Below are positions 8,401-18,202 of a stretch of 64,000 bases of DNA, piece by piece. Numbering within the stretch: the first letter of the stretch is position 1; the number at the start of each line of letters is the position of its first letter. The stretch is taken from positions 124,001 through 188,000 of the forward strand of contig NZ_QJUI01000002.1 of the NCBI RefSeq assembly GCF_004327285.1, given 5' to 3'. The DNA comes from Phytopseudomonas daroniae (GTDB lineage Bacteria > Pseudomonadota > Gammaproteobacteria > Pseudomonadales > Pseudomonadaceae). The notes beneath the pieces are model-generated. The model had not been told where the DNA came from, did no database searches, and was given only the letters and a program-made list of their open reading frames with translations. The translations under genes were made by a program, and so were the position numbers.

Positions 8401-11400
8401 ATGTCCTTGTTTTTTATCCGGCACCCCAATTTTGCCTGGGTAGTCGCCCTGTTCATCTCGATGGGCGGGCTGCTGGCCATCCCGTTCCTGCCGGTGGCGC
8501 AATACCCCAACGTAGCGCCGCCGCAGATCACCGTCACCGCTACCTACCCGGGTGCCTCGGCGCAGGTATTGACCGACTCGGTGACCAGCGTCATCGAGGA
8601 AGAGCTCAACGGCGCGAAGAACCTGCTGTACTTCGAGTCCACCAGCAACGCCAACGGCATCGCTGAAATCACCGTGACCTTCCAGCCCGGTACCGATCCC
8701 GAACTGGCTCAGGTCGACGTGCAGAACCGCCTGAAGCGTGCCGAGGCACGCATGCCCCAGGCCGTGCTCACCCTCGGCATCCAGACCGAGCAGGCCACCG
8801 CCGGCTTTCTGCTGATCTACGCCCTTAGCTACAAGGATGGCAGTGCCACCGACGACACCACTGCCCTGGCCGACTATGCCGCGCGCAATATCAATAACGA
8901 GATTCGCCGCGTGCCGGGCGTCGGCAGGCTGCAATTCTTCGCCTCGGAAGCCGCCATGCGCGTGTGGATCGACCCACAGAAGCTGGTTGGCTATGGCCTG
9001 TCGATCGACGACGTCAACGCTGCCATCCGTGCCCAGAACGTGCAGGTTCCGGCCGGCGCCTTCGGCAGCACGCCAGGCACGGCCGAGCAGGAGCTGACCG
9101 CGACCCTGGCGGTCAAGGGCACCCTGGACAACCCGGAAGAGTTCGCCGCCATCGTGCTGCGTGCCAACCAGGACGGTTCCAGGCTGACCCTGGGCGATGT
9201 CGCCCGTATCGAAGTCGGCAGCCAGGATTACAATTTCGGTTCACGCCAGGACGGCAAGCCGGCCGTGGCCGCCGCCGTGCAGCTGGCACCAGGCGCCAAC
9301 GCCATCCAGACCGCCCAAGCGGTCAAGCAGCGCCTGACCGAACTATCGGCCAACTTCCCGGACAACGTGCAGTTCTCCATGCCGTACGACACCTCGCGGT
9401 TCGTCGACGTGGCCATCGACAAGGTCATCATGACCCTGGCCGAAGCCATGGTGCTGGTGTTCCTGGTGATGTTCCTGTTCCTGCAGAACGTGCGTTACAC
9501 CCTGATCCCCAGCATCGTGGTGCCGGTGTGCTTGTTAGGCACACTGACCTTCATGTACCTGCTCGGCTTCTCGGTGAACATGATGACCATGTTCGGCATG
9601 GTGCTGGCCATCGGCATCCTGGTGGACGACGCCATCGTGGTGGTGGAGAACGTCGAGCGGATCATGGCCGAAGAAGGTCTGGATCCCGTACCGGCGACCA
9701 TCAAGGCCATGGGGCAGGTATCCGGGGCGATCCTCGGTATTACCCTGGTGCTGTCGGCAGTGTTCCTGCCGCTGGCTTTCATGGCCGGCTCGGTGGGTGT
9801 GATCTACCAGCAGTTCTCGCTGTCGCTGGCGGTGTCGATCCTGTTCTCAGGCTTCCTGGCGCTGACCTTCACCCCCGCCCTGTGCGCCACCCTACTCAAA
9901 CGCGTGCCGGAGGGGCACCATGAGAAACGTGGTTTCTTCGGTGCCTTCAACCGCCTGTTCGGCCGCCTGACCCAGCGCTACACCAAGCTCAACAGCAAGC
10001 TGGTGCCACGCGCCGGGCGTTTCATGTTCATCTACCTGGGCATCGTGATACTGATGGGCTTCTTCTATCTGCGCCTGCCGGAATCCTTCGTGCCGGTGGA
10101 AGACCAGGGCTACATGATCGTCGACATCCAGCTGCCGCCAGGCGCGACCCGCATGCGTACCCAGGCTACCGGCGCGGAGCTGGAGCAGTTCCTGATGTCC
10201 CGCGAGGCCACGGCCACTGCCTTCCTGGTACTCGGCTTCAGCTTCTCCGGCATGGGCGAGAATGCGGCCATCGCCTTCCCGCTGCTCAAGGACTGGTCCG
10301 AGCGCAGCGCGGAGCAATCCGTGCAGGCGGAAACGGCAGCGGTCAACCAGCGCTTCGCCAACCTGGACGACGGTGCGATCATGGCCGTGCCGCCACCACC
10401 GATCGAAGGTCTGGGCAACTCCGGCGGCTTCTCGCTGCGCCTGCAGGATCGCGCCAGCCTCGGGCGCGAAACCCTGCTGGCCGCCCGTGACGAGGTGCTC
10501 GGCAAGGTCAACGGCAACCCGAAATTCCTCTACGCCATGATGGAAGGCCTGGCCGAAGCGCCACAACTGCGCCTGGTCATCGACCGGGATCAGGCCCGTG
10601 CCCAGGGCGTCAGCTTCGAGTCGATCAGCAGTGCGCTGTCTACCGCGTTCGGCTCTTCGGTGATCAACGACTTCGCCAACGCCGGCCGCCAGCAACGCGT
10701 AGTGGTACAGGCCGAGCAAGGCGCACGAATGACGCCGGAGAGCGTGCTCAAGCTGCATGTGCCCAACGACAGCGGCAGCCTGGTACCGCTGAGCGCCTTC
10801 GTGACCACCAAGTGGGAAGAAGGCCCGGTGCAGGTCGCCCGCTACAACGGCTATCCGTCGATCCGCATTTCCGGTGATGCCGCCCCAGGCGTCAGTACCG
10901 GCGAGGCCATGGCCGAACTGGAGCGTATCGCTGGCGAATTGCCGGAAGGCATCGGTTATGAATGGACGGGCCTGTCCTATCAGGAGAAGGTCGCCAGCGG
11001 CCAGGCACTGATTCTCTTCGCCCTGGCCATTCTGGTGGTGTTCCTGCTGCTGGTGGCGCTCTACGAGAGTTGGGCGATTCCGCTGGCGGTCATGCTGATC
11101 GTCCCGGTCGGCGCCCTCGGTGCCGTGCTCGCGGTGACTGCCGTCGGCCTGCCCAACGACGTGTACTTCAAGGTCGGCCTGATCACCGTGATCGGCCTGG
11201 CGGCGAAGAACGCCATCCTCATCGTCGAGTTCGCCAAGGATCTGTGGGAAGACGGTTACTCCCTGCGCGATGCCGCCATCGAAGCGGCGCGTCTGCGCTT
11301 CCGGCCAATCATCATGACCTCCATGGCCTTCATGCTCGGCGTAGTGCCGCTGGTGATCGCGACCGGCGCCGGCGCTGCCAGCCAGCGCGCCATCGGCACC

Positions 11401-11535
11401 GGGGTCATCGGCGGCATGTTCAGCGCAACCTTGCTCGGGGTGATCTTCGTGCCGATCTTCTTCGTCTGGGTGCTCTCGCTGCTGCGTACCAAGCCTAAGC
11501 AAACCGACAATCACCCCCTGCATAAAGCGGAGTAA
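8401..11535 (+). CDS. Multidrug efflux RND transporter permease, HAE1 family
   Basis: A 1044-residue inner-membrane proton/drug antiporter with 12 predicted helices in two homologous halves, each with a large periplasmic loop. The N-terminus MSLFFIRHPNFAWVVALFIS is typical. The proton-relay aspartates are D409-D410 in GILVDDAIVVVEN in helix 4, and the helix-10 lysine is in LAAKNAILIVEFAK. The sequence resembles MexQ of the MexPQ-OpmE pump most closely in my memory (for example VSFESISSALSTAFGSSVINDF), but AcrB-like relatives differ little. It is translated 14 bp after the adaptor and followed 4 bp later by the outer-membrane channel gene. Confidence 0.95.
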   Translation: MSLFFIRHPNFAWVVALFISMGGLLAIPFLPVAQYPNVAPPQITVTATYPGASAQVLTDSVTSVIEEELNGAKNLLYFESTSNANGIAEITVTFQPGTDPELAQVDVQNRLKRAEARMPQAVLTLGIQTEQATAGFLLIYALSYKDGSATDDTTALADYAARNINNEIRRVPGVGRLQFFASEAAMRVWIDPQKLVGYGLSIDDVNAAIRAQNVQVPAGAFGSTPGTAEQELTATLAVKGTLDNPEEFAAIVLRANQDGSRLTLGDVARIEVGSQDYNFGSRQDGKPAVAAAVQLAPGANAIQTAQAVKQRLTELSANFPDNVQFSMPYDTSRFVDVAIDKVIMTLAEAMVLVFLVMFLFLQNVRYTLIPSIVVPVCLLGTLTFMYLLGFSVNMMTMFGMVLAIGILVDDAIVVVENVERIMAEEGLDPVPATIKAMGQVSGAILGITLVLSAVFLPLAFMAGSVGVIYQQFSLSLAVSILFSGFLALTFTPALCATLLKRVPEGHHEKRGFFGAFNRLFGRLTQRYTKLNSKLVPRAGRFMFIYLGIVILMGFFYLRLPESFVPVEDQGYMIVDIQLPPGATRMRTQATGAELEQFLMSREATATAFLVLGFSFSGMGENAAIAFPLLKDWSERSAEQSVQAETAAVNQRFANLDDGAIMAVPPPPIEGLGNSGGFSLRLQDRASLGRETLLAARDEVLGKVNGNPKFLYAMMEGLAEAPQLRLVIDRDQARAQGVSFESISSALSTAFGSSVINDFANAGRQQRVVVQAEQGARMTPESVLKLHVPNDSGSLVPLSAFVTTKWEEGPVQVARYNGYPSIRISGDAAPGVSTGEAMAELERIAGELPEGIGYEWTGLSYQEKVASGQALILFALAILVVFLLLVALYESWAIPLAVMLIVPVGALGAVLAVTAVGLPNDVYFKVGLITVIGLAAKNAILIVEFAKDLWEDGYSLRDAAIEAARLRFRPIIMTSMAFMLGVVPLVIATGAGAASQRAIGTGVIGGMFSATLLGVIFVPIFFVWVLSLLRTKPKQTDNHPLHKAE

Positions 11536-11539
11536 TGCC

Positions 11540-12964
11540 ATGACCTCCCAGATCATGCTGCGCCCCGCCCTGCTGACCCTGGCCGTCATGCTCGGCGGCT
11601 GTTCCCTGGCACCCACCTATCAGCGCCCCGAAGCACCGGTCGCCGGGCAATGGACGGCCGCGAGCACGGCCGGCACCCGCGCCGACTCGCTGGACTGGCA
11701 GACCTTCATCGTCGATGCCGACCTGCGTCGTGCGGTGGACACCGCACTGAGCAATAACCGCAGCCTGCGTCAGGCACTGCTGGATATCGAAGCGGCGCGC
11801 GCCCAGTACCGCATCCAGCGCGCTGATCGTTTGCCATCGATCAACGCCAACGCCAGCGGCAACCGCCAACGTCTGCCGGCAGATCTGTCGCAGACCGGCC
11901 GCTCCGAGGTCGCCAGTTCCTATCAGGTCGGCCTTGGCCTCGCCGAGTACGAAGTCGATCTGTTCGGCCGTGTACGCAACCTCTCCGAATCGGCCCTGGA
12001 GACCTACCTGGCGACCGAGGAAGCGACCCGCGCCACACAGATCAGCCTGATCGCCGAAGTGATCCAGGCCTACCTGACCCGCGACGGCGCGCTGCGCCGC
12101 ATGGCGCTGATCGAACAGACCCTGGACAGCCGCCTGGCCTCTCTCGATCTGGTCACTCAGCGGCGCCAGGCCGGCACCGCCACGGCCCTGGACTACCAGG
12201 AAGCCGTCGGCCTGGCCGAACAGGCCAAGGCCGAGCGGGAAAGCACCGAGCGCCAACTGCGCCAGGCGGACAACGCCCTGGTGCTGTTGCTCGGCACCCC
12301 AGATGTAGCGCAGTTGCTGCCAACCAGGCCGCGCGACAACCTGATGGTGCTGCAGGACATCGCCCCTGGCACCAGCTCGGCGCTGATCGAGCGGCGTCCG
12401 GACATTCTCGCCAGCGAACACCAGTTGAGGGCACGCCATGCCGATATCGGCGCAGCCCGTGCGGCCTTCTTTCCGCGTATCTCACTGACCGGCTCGGTGG
12501 GCAGTTCCAGCGCCGAGCTGTCCGGCTTGTTCGACGGCGGCTCGCGCGCCTGGAGCTTCGCCCCGACCCTGTCGCTGCCGATCTTCGCCGGCGGGCGCAA
12601 CCGCGCCAATCTGGACTTGGCCGAAGTACGCCGTGACTTCGCGGTAGCCGACTACGAAGGCACCATCCAGACCGCCTTCCGCGAAGTCGCCGACGCCCTC
12701 GCCGCCACCGATACGTTGCGGCGCGAGGAAACGGCGCGTCGGGCGCTGGCCGATTCCAGCCGGGCCGCAGAAACATTGGCCGAAGCGCGCTACAGAGGCG
12801 GCGTGGACGACCACCTGCGCTATCTCGATGCCCAGCGCAGCAGCTTCACCGACCAGACCACCCTGATCCAGATCAGCACCGAGCGGCAACTGGCTCTGGC
12901 CGACCTGTTCAGGGCTTTGGGCGGTGGCTGGGTGGATGATGGGCCGAGCCTGTCGCAACGCTGA
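11540..12964 (+). CDS. RND efflux outer-membrane channel lipoprotein (NodT/OprM family)
   Basis: A 474-residue outer-membrane factor that forms the trimeric exit duct of the pump. It has a lipobox LGGC at residues 18-21 followed by the family signature SLAPTYQRPEAPV. Two repeats of long helices follow (ALSNNRSLRQALLDIEAARAQY; LAEYEVDLFGRVRNLSE), then RRPDILASEHQLRARHADIGAARAAFFP and the second-half motif LSLPIFAGGRNRANLD. It is the third gene of the operon, and a hairpin terminator follows. Confidence 0.95.
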   Translation: MTSQIMLRPALLTLAVMLGGCSLAPTYQRPEAPVAGQWTAASTAGTRADSLDWQTFIVDADLRRAVDTALSNNRSLRQALLDIEAARAQYRIQRADRLPSINANASGNRQRLPADLSQTGRSEVASSYQVGLGLAEYEVDLFGRVRNLSESALETYLATEEATRATQISLIAEVIQAYLTRDGALRRMALIEQTLDSRLASLDLVTQRRQAGTATALDYQEAVGLAEQAKAERESTERQLRQADNALVLLLGTPDVAQLLPTRPRDNLMVLQDIAPGTSSALIERRPDILASEHQLRARHADIGAARAAFFPRISLTGSVGSSSAELSGLFDGGSRAWSFAPTLSLPIFAGGRNRANLDLAEVRRDFAVADYEGTIQTAFREVADALAATDTLRREETARRALADSSRAAETLAEARYRGGVDDHLRYLDAQRSSFTDQTTLIQISTERQLALADLFRALGGGWVDDGPSLSQR

Positions 12965-12971
12965 CCGACGC

Positions 12972-13000
12972 GGCGAGACACCTCGTCTCGCCACATTTTC
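12972..13000 (+). terminator. Terminator hairpin after the RND operon
   Basis: GGCGAGAC (12972-12979) pairs with GTCTCGCC (12985-12992), loop ACCTC, followed by a short T-rich stretch. It lies between the outer-membrane channel gene and the convergent permease gene. Confidence 0.65.
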
Positions 13001-13037
13001 CTGCTCGGGTCGCGGCCTGGATCGCACGACCCGCTGC

Positions 13038-14423
13038 TCAGCCCATCAGGGCGATCAGCGCCGGAACACTGAGCACCGCGGTGTAGTAGCCCATGAACTG
13101 CACCCCGATGTTGAACCCCAGGAAACGCCCCAGGAAGCCGCCTAGCAAACCGATGGTGACGATCACCAGCAACCCGAGCAGACCGCCCTCCCAGATGCCG
13201 ACCACCAGCACCAGGCCGATGAAGGTGGCGATCACCGCTTCGTGACTGATCTTGCGCGACACGAACGAGGCCGCCTGGTGGGCGAAGTTCATGGTGAAGG
13301 GATAGGCGATGAGGATGGCGACGATCACCGCCAGCATGCCGTAGCCGAGGAACTCCCAGTTGTTCAGCAGGTTGTGCAGGTTGTTGACCTCGCCGGTGGC
13401 GCTGTCCACGCTGAAGCGTGGCGGTGCGTTGAACAGCGGCGCGGCCGGCCCCGCGGCTACCGGGCTCAGCGGCAGGCCGAAGGCGATCAGTGGAATCAGC
13501 GCCTCGGCGATGTAGGTCGATTCGGTCACCCCGTTACGGGCGGTGATCACCGTGGTCAGTCGCTCGTAGGCCTGTTTGATGCGTGCGCCGATCAGCTCGC
13601 CCATGATCACCGTCATGGCCACCGGGCTGAACACGAAGGTGGCACTGGTCACGCTCGCCGCCATGGCGGTCATGCGCGTCTGCCGTTTGTTGATCACCCG
13701 GAAGGGATTGGGAAAGTAGCCACGCCAGCCTTTCATGTCCGGTGCCAGGGAAAACACGCGGAATTCATCGCGGCGCATCCGCTCGCGCTCGGCCGGAGCC
13801 AGCATCGAGAACAGCGAAGTGATCAGTGGCGCAACGGCAATGCCGAGGAAGTAACTGACCGCCAGTTTGACGCCATACAGAGTGGTGAGATTCTGCAGGG
13901 CGACGATGACCAGCACGAAGGGCAGCAATGCCAGCACCGACGCCCAGCGACCCGCCGAGAAGTAGGCGATGGTGAAGGCCGCGCAGAGAAACACCCAGGG
14001 CGCGAACTGTTTGATGACGTCGCCGAACGGCGCCAGCAGCACGGCGAACAGCACCGCCAGCGGTACCGCGATGACCGCCGCCACGGCGCCGCCGGAGATC
14101 ATCTTGCGCAGGGCCACATGGGGCACACCGAGCCGGCGCAGGTGGTTGGCATCGCCGATCAGCGCGGTCGCCGAAGTATCGCCGGGAATCCCCAGCAAAG
14201 CCGTGGGCACCGCGTGGGTCATATGCTTGGCCACCGCCCCGGCCAGGAAAAAGGTGAGGATGCCGGCCGGCGGCGCACCGAGCAGCACCACCAGCATGGT
14301 CAGCGGTGCCAGTGTGGTGGTCTCGTCAGTCCCCGAGACCAGGCCGATGGCAGAGAACAGCACCGCGCCGAACAGGCCGAGGCTCAAGGCCATGAGAATC
14401 TCGTAGAGCAGGCCGTCCATCAT
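13038..14423 (-). CDS. TctA-family tricarboxylate-type transporter permease
   Basis: A 461-residue polytopic membrane protein (about 10-12 helices) of the tripartite tricarboxylate transporter large-permease family. The family signature appears as HAVPTALLGIPGDTSATALIGDANHLRRLG near residues 70-100 (quoted in part: LLGIPGDTSATALIGD). A second repeat follows around 290-330 (TESTYIAEALIPLIAFGLPLSP). It overlaps the upstream small membrane gene by 4 bp. It is the last gene of the mvaA-led operon, so it probably imports mevalonate, 3-hydroxy-3-methylglutarate or a similar branched acid. No TctC binding protein is present in the window. Confidence 0.85.
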   Translation of the reverse strand: MMDGLLYEILMALSLGLFGAVLFSAIGLVSGTDETTTLAPLTMLVVLLGAPPAGILTFFLAGAVAKHMTHAVPTALLGIPGDTSATALIGDANHLRRLGVPHVALRKMISGGAVAAVIAVPLAVLFAVLLAPFGDVIKQFAPWVFLCAAFTIAYFSAGRWASVLALLPFVLVIVALQNLTTLYGVKLAVSYFLGIAVAPLITSLFSMLAPAERERMRRDEFRVFSLAPDMKGWRGYFPNPFRVINKRQTRMTAMAASVTSATFVFSPVAMTVIMGELIGARIKQAYERLTTVITARNGVTESTYIAEALIPLIAFGLPLSPVAAGPAAPLFNAPPRFSVDSATGEVNNLHNLLNNWEFLGYGMLAVIVAILIAYPFTMNFAHQAASFVSRKISHEAVIATFIGLVLVVGIWEGGLLGLLVIVTIGLLGGFLGRFLGFNIGVQFMGYYTAVLSVPALIALMG

Positions 14424-14953
14424 GAACGCCCTCCGCTCAGCGCCAGGGACGCACGCACATCCGCACCTGACTCGGTCGCCGCGCCACGTTCCCGCTCCTC
14501 CCTGGTCTGCGCCTCGCGGAACAGCTCGTAGAGTCCCAATTCATGCAACTCGGCCACCACCTCGGGCGAGGTGTCTTCGAGCCGACCAAGGCTGCCGTAT
14601 TCCTTGAGCAGGTCATTGACCACCTGCTCACGAAAGGCCGGATCCGCCACGTGCTCGACCACATCGCGCTTGGGCTTGAACAACATGGCACTGATCGCAC
14701 CACCACCCAGGCAGCCGAGAATACCGAAGAGCATGGCGTAGGCCTTGGCCATCTGCGCCGACTCGACGAGGCTGCCGAGTATCCATAGAGCCGTTGCATA
14801 GGCGCCGAGACTGACGATGGCGCTGACGATGATGGCCAGCACCAGATGCCTGGCATCGACGGTGTCGCCCCACACCTCGTAGAGGTTGTCGGTGTTGCGG
14901 GTCGCGTCCGCCAGGGGTGGTGTCGCGACCGCTTTGGCAAGCTCTTGACTCAT
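14420..14953 (-). CDS. Small membrane protein paired with TctA-type permease
   Basis: A 177-residue protein with two predicted helices near residues 38-60 (LVLAIIVSAIVSLGAYATAL) and 68-92 (AKAYAMLFGILGCLGGGAIS), then a charged C-terminal tail rich in Glu and Arg. It does not look like a classical four-helix TctB. Its position and 4-bp coupling to the permease suggest it is the accessory subunit of that transporter, as an atypical TctB replacement. I do not recognise the family. Confidence 0.75.
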   Translation of the reverse strand: MSQELAKAVATPPLADATRNTDNLYEVWGDTVDARHLVLAIIVSAIVSLGAYATALWILGSLVESAQMAKAYAMLFGILGCLGGGAISAMLFKPKRDVVEHVADPAFREQVVNDLLKEYGSLGRLEDTSPEVVAELHELGLYELFREAQTREERERGAATESGADVRASLALSGGRS

Positions 14954-15025
14954 GGTGTCCTCCGCCCTTTCGGGCTCTTGTTGTTATCGAGGAAACAGCG
15001 TGGTGATTCAGGGTGTTGTCTGGAT

Positions 15026-15436
15026 CTAGTGAAGCGCGACGACCGCTCGTCCCTGGGTGGTGACCTGGCCATGCTGGTTGACCAGGCGCAGTTCCAGCGT
15101 CACCTGCTGCGCGTCCACGCCGGTGATTTCGCCCTCGGCGGTCAGCGCGTCGCCGACGTAGGCCGCACGCCGGTTGCTGTAGCTGAAGCGCAGGATTCGC
15201 CCGCCTTCGCCCATCCAGGCCTCCACCAGTTGCGTCAGCCAGTCGCCCTGCAGCGGCCCGTCCACCAGCAGACCCGGGTGCCCCTCGACCTGCTGCGCAT
15301 AGGGCAGGTCGTAGTGGATGCGGTGCGCATTCCAGATCGCCGCGTTGTACAGGAACAGTTGCACCGTGCCCGGCGCATGATGTCGCTGCGGCAGGCGCTG
15401 GCCCACCTCGACAGTGCTTGCTTGAGTCATGTTCAC
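15026..15436 (-). CDS. MaoC-like acyl-CoA hydratase, C-terminal hotdog subunit
   Basis: A 136-residue hotdog-fold protein. The hydratase-2 signature is visible as NAHRIHYDLPYAQQVEGHPGL followed by VDGPLQGDWL, which is the C-terminal half of the HTD2/mesaconyl-CoA (3-methylfumaryl-CoA) hydratase type. The Asp/His pair in HRIHYD is the usual catalytic site. It overlaps the preceding N-terminal-type hotdog gene by 4 bp, so the two probably form a heterodimer equivalent to the single-chain double-hotdog enzymes. In this operon the likely substrate is a branched C5/C6 enoyl- or hydroxyacyl-CoA. Confidence 0.8.
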   Translation of the reverse strand: MNMTQASTVEVGQRLPQRHHAPGTVQLFLYNAAIWNAHRIHYDLPYAQQVEGHPGLLVDGPLQGDWLTQLVEAWMGEGGRILRFSYSNRRAAYVGDALTAEGEITGVDAQQVTLELRLVNQHGQVTTQGRAVVALH

Positions 15437-15888
15437 CTCGCGATTCGCGTCAGGCGCTCGGTCACGACCGGCTCGCCCTGTTCGCTTTCAAAACGATTTT
15501 CGAAGAGCAGAAAGATCAGCGGCCCTTCGCTGCCCTGTTTTTCCTGGATGTCCACCAGGGTCTGCCGACAGAGCAGCACATCGCCGGGGCGGATGGCGCG
15601 ATGAACCTCGAACTCGCTGCCACCGGCCAGGATGCGTTTCAGCGGCAACTCGGGAATCAGTGCGTCGCCCGGCTTGTGGCCGTCCGCCAGCAACTGGTCG
15701 AGGGGCAGCACCGGCATCAGGGCGCTGAACAGGAACAGCAGCGGTGCTTCGTCACCGTTCAGGTAACGCGCTTGCTGCTGGCCGGTGGCAACCGCGTACT
15801 TGCGGATGTCGCTGCGCTGTACCTCGAAACGCACCGCCGGCAGCGACGCGCCGATATGGCTGCGGATGGCCTCGGTGAGCAAGCCCAT
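15433..15888 (-). CDS. FAS1-like / MaoC N-terminal hotdog hydratase subunit
   Basis: A 151-residue hotdog protein of the FAS1-like dehydratase (MaoC N-terminal) group. It has DIRKYAVATGQQQARYLNGDEAPLLFLFSALM near the N-terminus (seen as DIRKYAVATGQ and ARYLNGDEAP) and FEVHRAIRPGDVLLCRQTLVDI later. It is the partner of the downstream catalytic-type hotdog gene (4-bp overlap), and its ATG overlaps the CoA-transferase stop. The split two-gene arrangement parallels other actinobacterial and proteobacterial hydratase pairs. Confidence 0.78.
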   Translation of the reverse strand: MGLLTEAIRSHIGASLPAVRFEVQRSDIRKYAVATGQQQARYLNGDEAPLLFLFSALMPVLPLDQLLADGHKPGDALIPELPLKRILAGGSEFEVHRAIRPGDVLLCRQTLVDIQEKQGSEGPLIFLLFENRFESEQGEPVVTERLTRIAR

Positions 15889-17126
15889 CAGATCACCCCC
15901 AGGCGAATCAGCTCGTCGTACTCGGTTTCATCCAGGCCCAGCCACTCGCGGTAGATCGAAGCGTTGTGCTGGCCGACACCGGGAGCCGATGCGCCGCGTT
16001 CCAGGGTGCCGCCGGAGAGTTTGATCGGGTTGCCGAACACCTCGAAGCGCGCGCCCTGATAGTCCACCGGCACCACCATGTCGCGTTCGCGCAGATGCGG
16101 ATCGGCCACCACTTCATCGATGCTCTTGATCGGCGACAGCGGAAAACGGTCGCCGGTCATGGCCTCCAGCTCGGCCTTGGTATACGCGCCCAGCCAGCGT
16201 TCCACGGCAGGTTTTACCTTGCGCAGGTAAACCTCGGTCTCGAAGCGTTTGGCCATGCTGTCGACCTCGGGGTCGCTGGCCATCGCCTCGTCGCCGAAGG
16301 TCAGGCAGGCCTCGCGCCAGAACTTGTCGGTGTAGGCGCCGAAGAACACATAGCCATCCTTGCAGGCGTAGCGCCCGTAGGGACGCACGAACGGATGGCC
16401 ATTGCCCTCGGGCACCGTGACCTTGCCGGTTTCGGTGTAGGTCACCAGGGCGTTTTCGGTGAGCGAGACTATCGAGTCCTGCTGCGACACATCGACCAGT
16501 TGGCCCTGGCCGCTGCGCTCGGCTTCACGCAGCGCACCGAGGGTGCCAATGGCGGCATACAGCGCGGCGGACAGGTCGCCCAGCACTGTGCCCACGCGCA
16601 TCGGCTCCTGCACCGTGCCGTTCATCGACCAGAGTCCGCCACTGGCCTGGGCGCTGCTGTCGAACGCAGGCCGCAGGGAGTTCGGGCCATGCTGGCCGAA
16701 GCCGCTGATGGCGGTGAACACGATGGCCGGGTTGACCGCCTTGAGCACGTCGTAGCCCAGCCCCAGCTTGGCCATGGTGCCAGGGCGGAAATTCTCGATG
16801 ACGATATCGGCCTTGCGCACCATGTCGAGAAAGGTGGCCTTGCCCTCGGCCTTCTTCAGGTCGAGGCTGACAGCCATCTTGTTACGGTTGAACTGGGCGA
16901 AGAAGCCGCTTAGCGGTTCACTGCTGCTGCGGCTCAGTGGCGGAAACTCGCGAGTGAGGTCGGGATCCTTCGGATTCTCGATCTTGATCACCGTGGCGCC
17001 CATGTCGGCCAGCAACATGGCGCAGTAAGGCCCGGCGACGACCCGGGTCAGGTCGAGAATGGTCACGCCCTTGAGCGGGCCGGCAGTTCTGGCGAAACTC
17101 GCCAGTGCATCGGTGAGTGAATTCAT
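15888..17126 (-). CDS. CaiB/BaiF family (class III) CoA-transferase
   Basis: A 412-residue cytoplasmic transferase that moves CoA between carboxylic acids. It has the family N-terminus PLKGVTILDLTRVVAGPYCAMLLADMGATVIKIE (quoted in parts: ILDLTRVVAGPYC, GATVIKIENP), the catalytic Asp region VLGDLSAALYAAIGTLGALR, and PYGRYACKDGYVFFGAYTDKFW. The start at 17126 has AGGAG upstream. It lies between HMG-CoA lyase and the hydratases. The human class III enzyme SUGCT uses 3-hydroxy-3-methylglutarate as CoA acceptor, so activation of that acid is a reasonable proposal here; itaconate- or methylglutaconate-like acids are alternatives. Confidence 0.88.
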   Translation of the reverse strand: MNSLTDALASFARTAGPLKGVTILDLTRVVAGPYCAMLLADMGATVIKIENPKDPDLTREFPPLSRSSSEPLSGFFAQFNRNKMAVSLDLKKAEGKATFLDMVRKADIVIENFRPGTMAKLGLGYDVLKAVNPAIVFTAISGFGQHGPNSLRPAFDSSAQASGGLWSMNGTVQEPMRVGTVLGDLSAALYAAIGTLGALREAERSGQGQLVDVSQQDSIVSLTENALVTYTETGKVTVPEGNGHPFVRPYGRYACKDGYVFFGAYTDKFWREACLTFGDEAMASDPEVDSMAKRFETEVYLRKVKPAVERWLGAYTKAELEAMTGDRFPLSPIKSIDEVVADPHLRERDMVVPVDYQGARFEVFGNPIKLSGGTLERGASAPGVGQHNASIYREWLGLDETEYDELIRLGVI

Positions 17127-17299
17127 GGGTTCTCCTGTGTCGGTACGTCGCCGCCGGTGCGCGGGTGCGCCCCTGTAGAAAAGCAACCTACGTTCAGACA
17201 GTGAGTTGACGGAGTGATCCGGGCAGTAGACGCAATGCCTGTCGCCTGCTTGCCCGCACCCGTTCCGGGTTATTGTTGTCGTCCGTGCCAGCCCTGCAG

Positions 17300-18202
17300 C
17301 TAACGCACCCTGCTGCGCATGGCGGTGGCTACCCTCGAGGCTGAAGGCTTGCCCAGCGCCGCATCGATGAAAGTACCGGCCTCGAGCAGCGCCGGCAGAT
17401 CCACGCCGGTCTCCAGCCCCTGGCCCTCGAACAGGTACACCAGTTCCTCGGTCGCCACATTACCGGTAGCGCCGGGCGAATAAGGGCAGCCACCGAGGCC
17501 GGAAACCGAACTGTCGAACACCCGCACCCCGGCCTCCAAGGCCGCCTGAACGTTGGCCACCGCCATGCCGTAAGTGTCGTGAAAATGCCCAGCCAATGCC
17601 GTGATCGGCAGCTCGCTGGCGCAGGCGCCGATCAGCGTCCTGGCCTTGCCTGGCGTGCCCGTGCCGATGGTGTCGCCGAGGCTGATCTCGTAGCAGCCCA
17701 TGGCATGCAGTTCGCAAGCGACCCGCACCACGTCCGCCACCGCCACTTCACCACTGAACGGGCAGCCGAGCACGCAGGAGATATAGCCACGCACCGCCAC
17801 GCCCTGCTCCCGCGCCTTGCCCAGCACCGGCTGAAAACGCTGCAGGCTTTCGGCGATGGAGCAATTGATGTTCTTCTGCGAGAACGCCTCGGAGGCCGCG
17901 GCGAACACCGCGACCTCCCGGCAGCCCACTTGCAGCGCGGCATCCAGGCCTTTCAGGTTGGGTACCAGCGCCGTGTAGGTCACCCCCTGGCGTTGCCCGA
18001 GCCGCCGCAGTACCTCGCCGGAGTCAGCCATCTGCGGCACCCAGCGCGGCGAGACGAACGCCCCGGCTTCGAGGGTACGCAGCCCGGCCGCGACCAGCCG
18101 CTCGATCAGCGCCACACGCACCTCGACCGGCAGGGTCAGGGCTTCGTTCTGCAGACCGTCGCGAGCGCCGACCTCCACCAGCCGTACCGCGTCCATGCTC
18201 AT
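17300..18202 (-). CDS. mvaB: Hydroxymethylglutaryl-CoA lyase
   Basis: A 300-residue DRE-TIM aldolase-type enzyme splitting HMG-CoA into acetyl-CoA and acetoacetate. Visible features are [12 protein letters not shown] (residues 9-20, with Arg-Asp for metal and substrate), [42 protein letters not shown], the metal-binding GHFHDTYG, and the catalytic cysteine loop [14 protein letters not shown]. It matches P. mevalonii MvaB in length and motifs. The ATG overlaps the stop of mvaA. The DGLQNE motif is preceded by Gly-Ala where Gly-Pro is usual. Confidence 0.93.
   Translation of the reverse strand: MSMDAVRLVEVGARDGLQNEALTLPVEVRVALIERLVAAGLRTLEAGAFVSPRWVPQMADSGEVLRRLGQRQGVTYTALVPNLKGLDAALQVGCREVAVFAAASEAFSQKNINCSIAESLQRFQPVLGKAREQGVAVRGYISCVLGCPFSGEVAVADVVRVACELHAMGCYEISLGDTIGTGTPGKARTLIGACASELPITALAGHFHDTYGMAVANVQAALEAGVRVFDSSVSGLGGCPYSPGATGNVATEELVYLFEGQGLETGVDLPALLEAGTFIDAALGKPSASRVATAMRSRVR

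Noticed and set aside
13242..14531. A 429-codon plus-strand open frame, Gln/His/Arg-rich
   Set aside because: It is antisense to the TctA-type permease and its composition is typical of the reverse frame of membrane genes.
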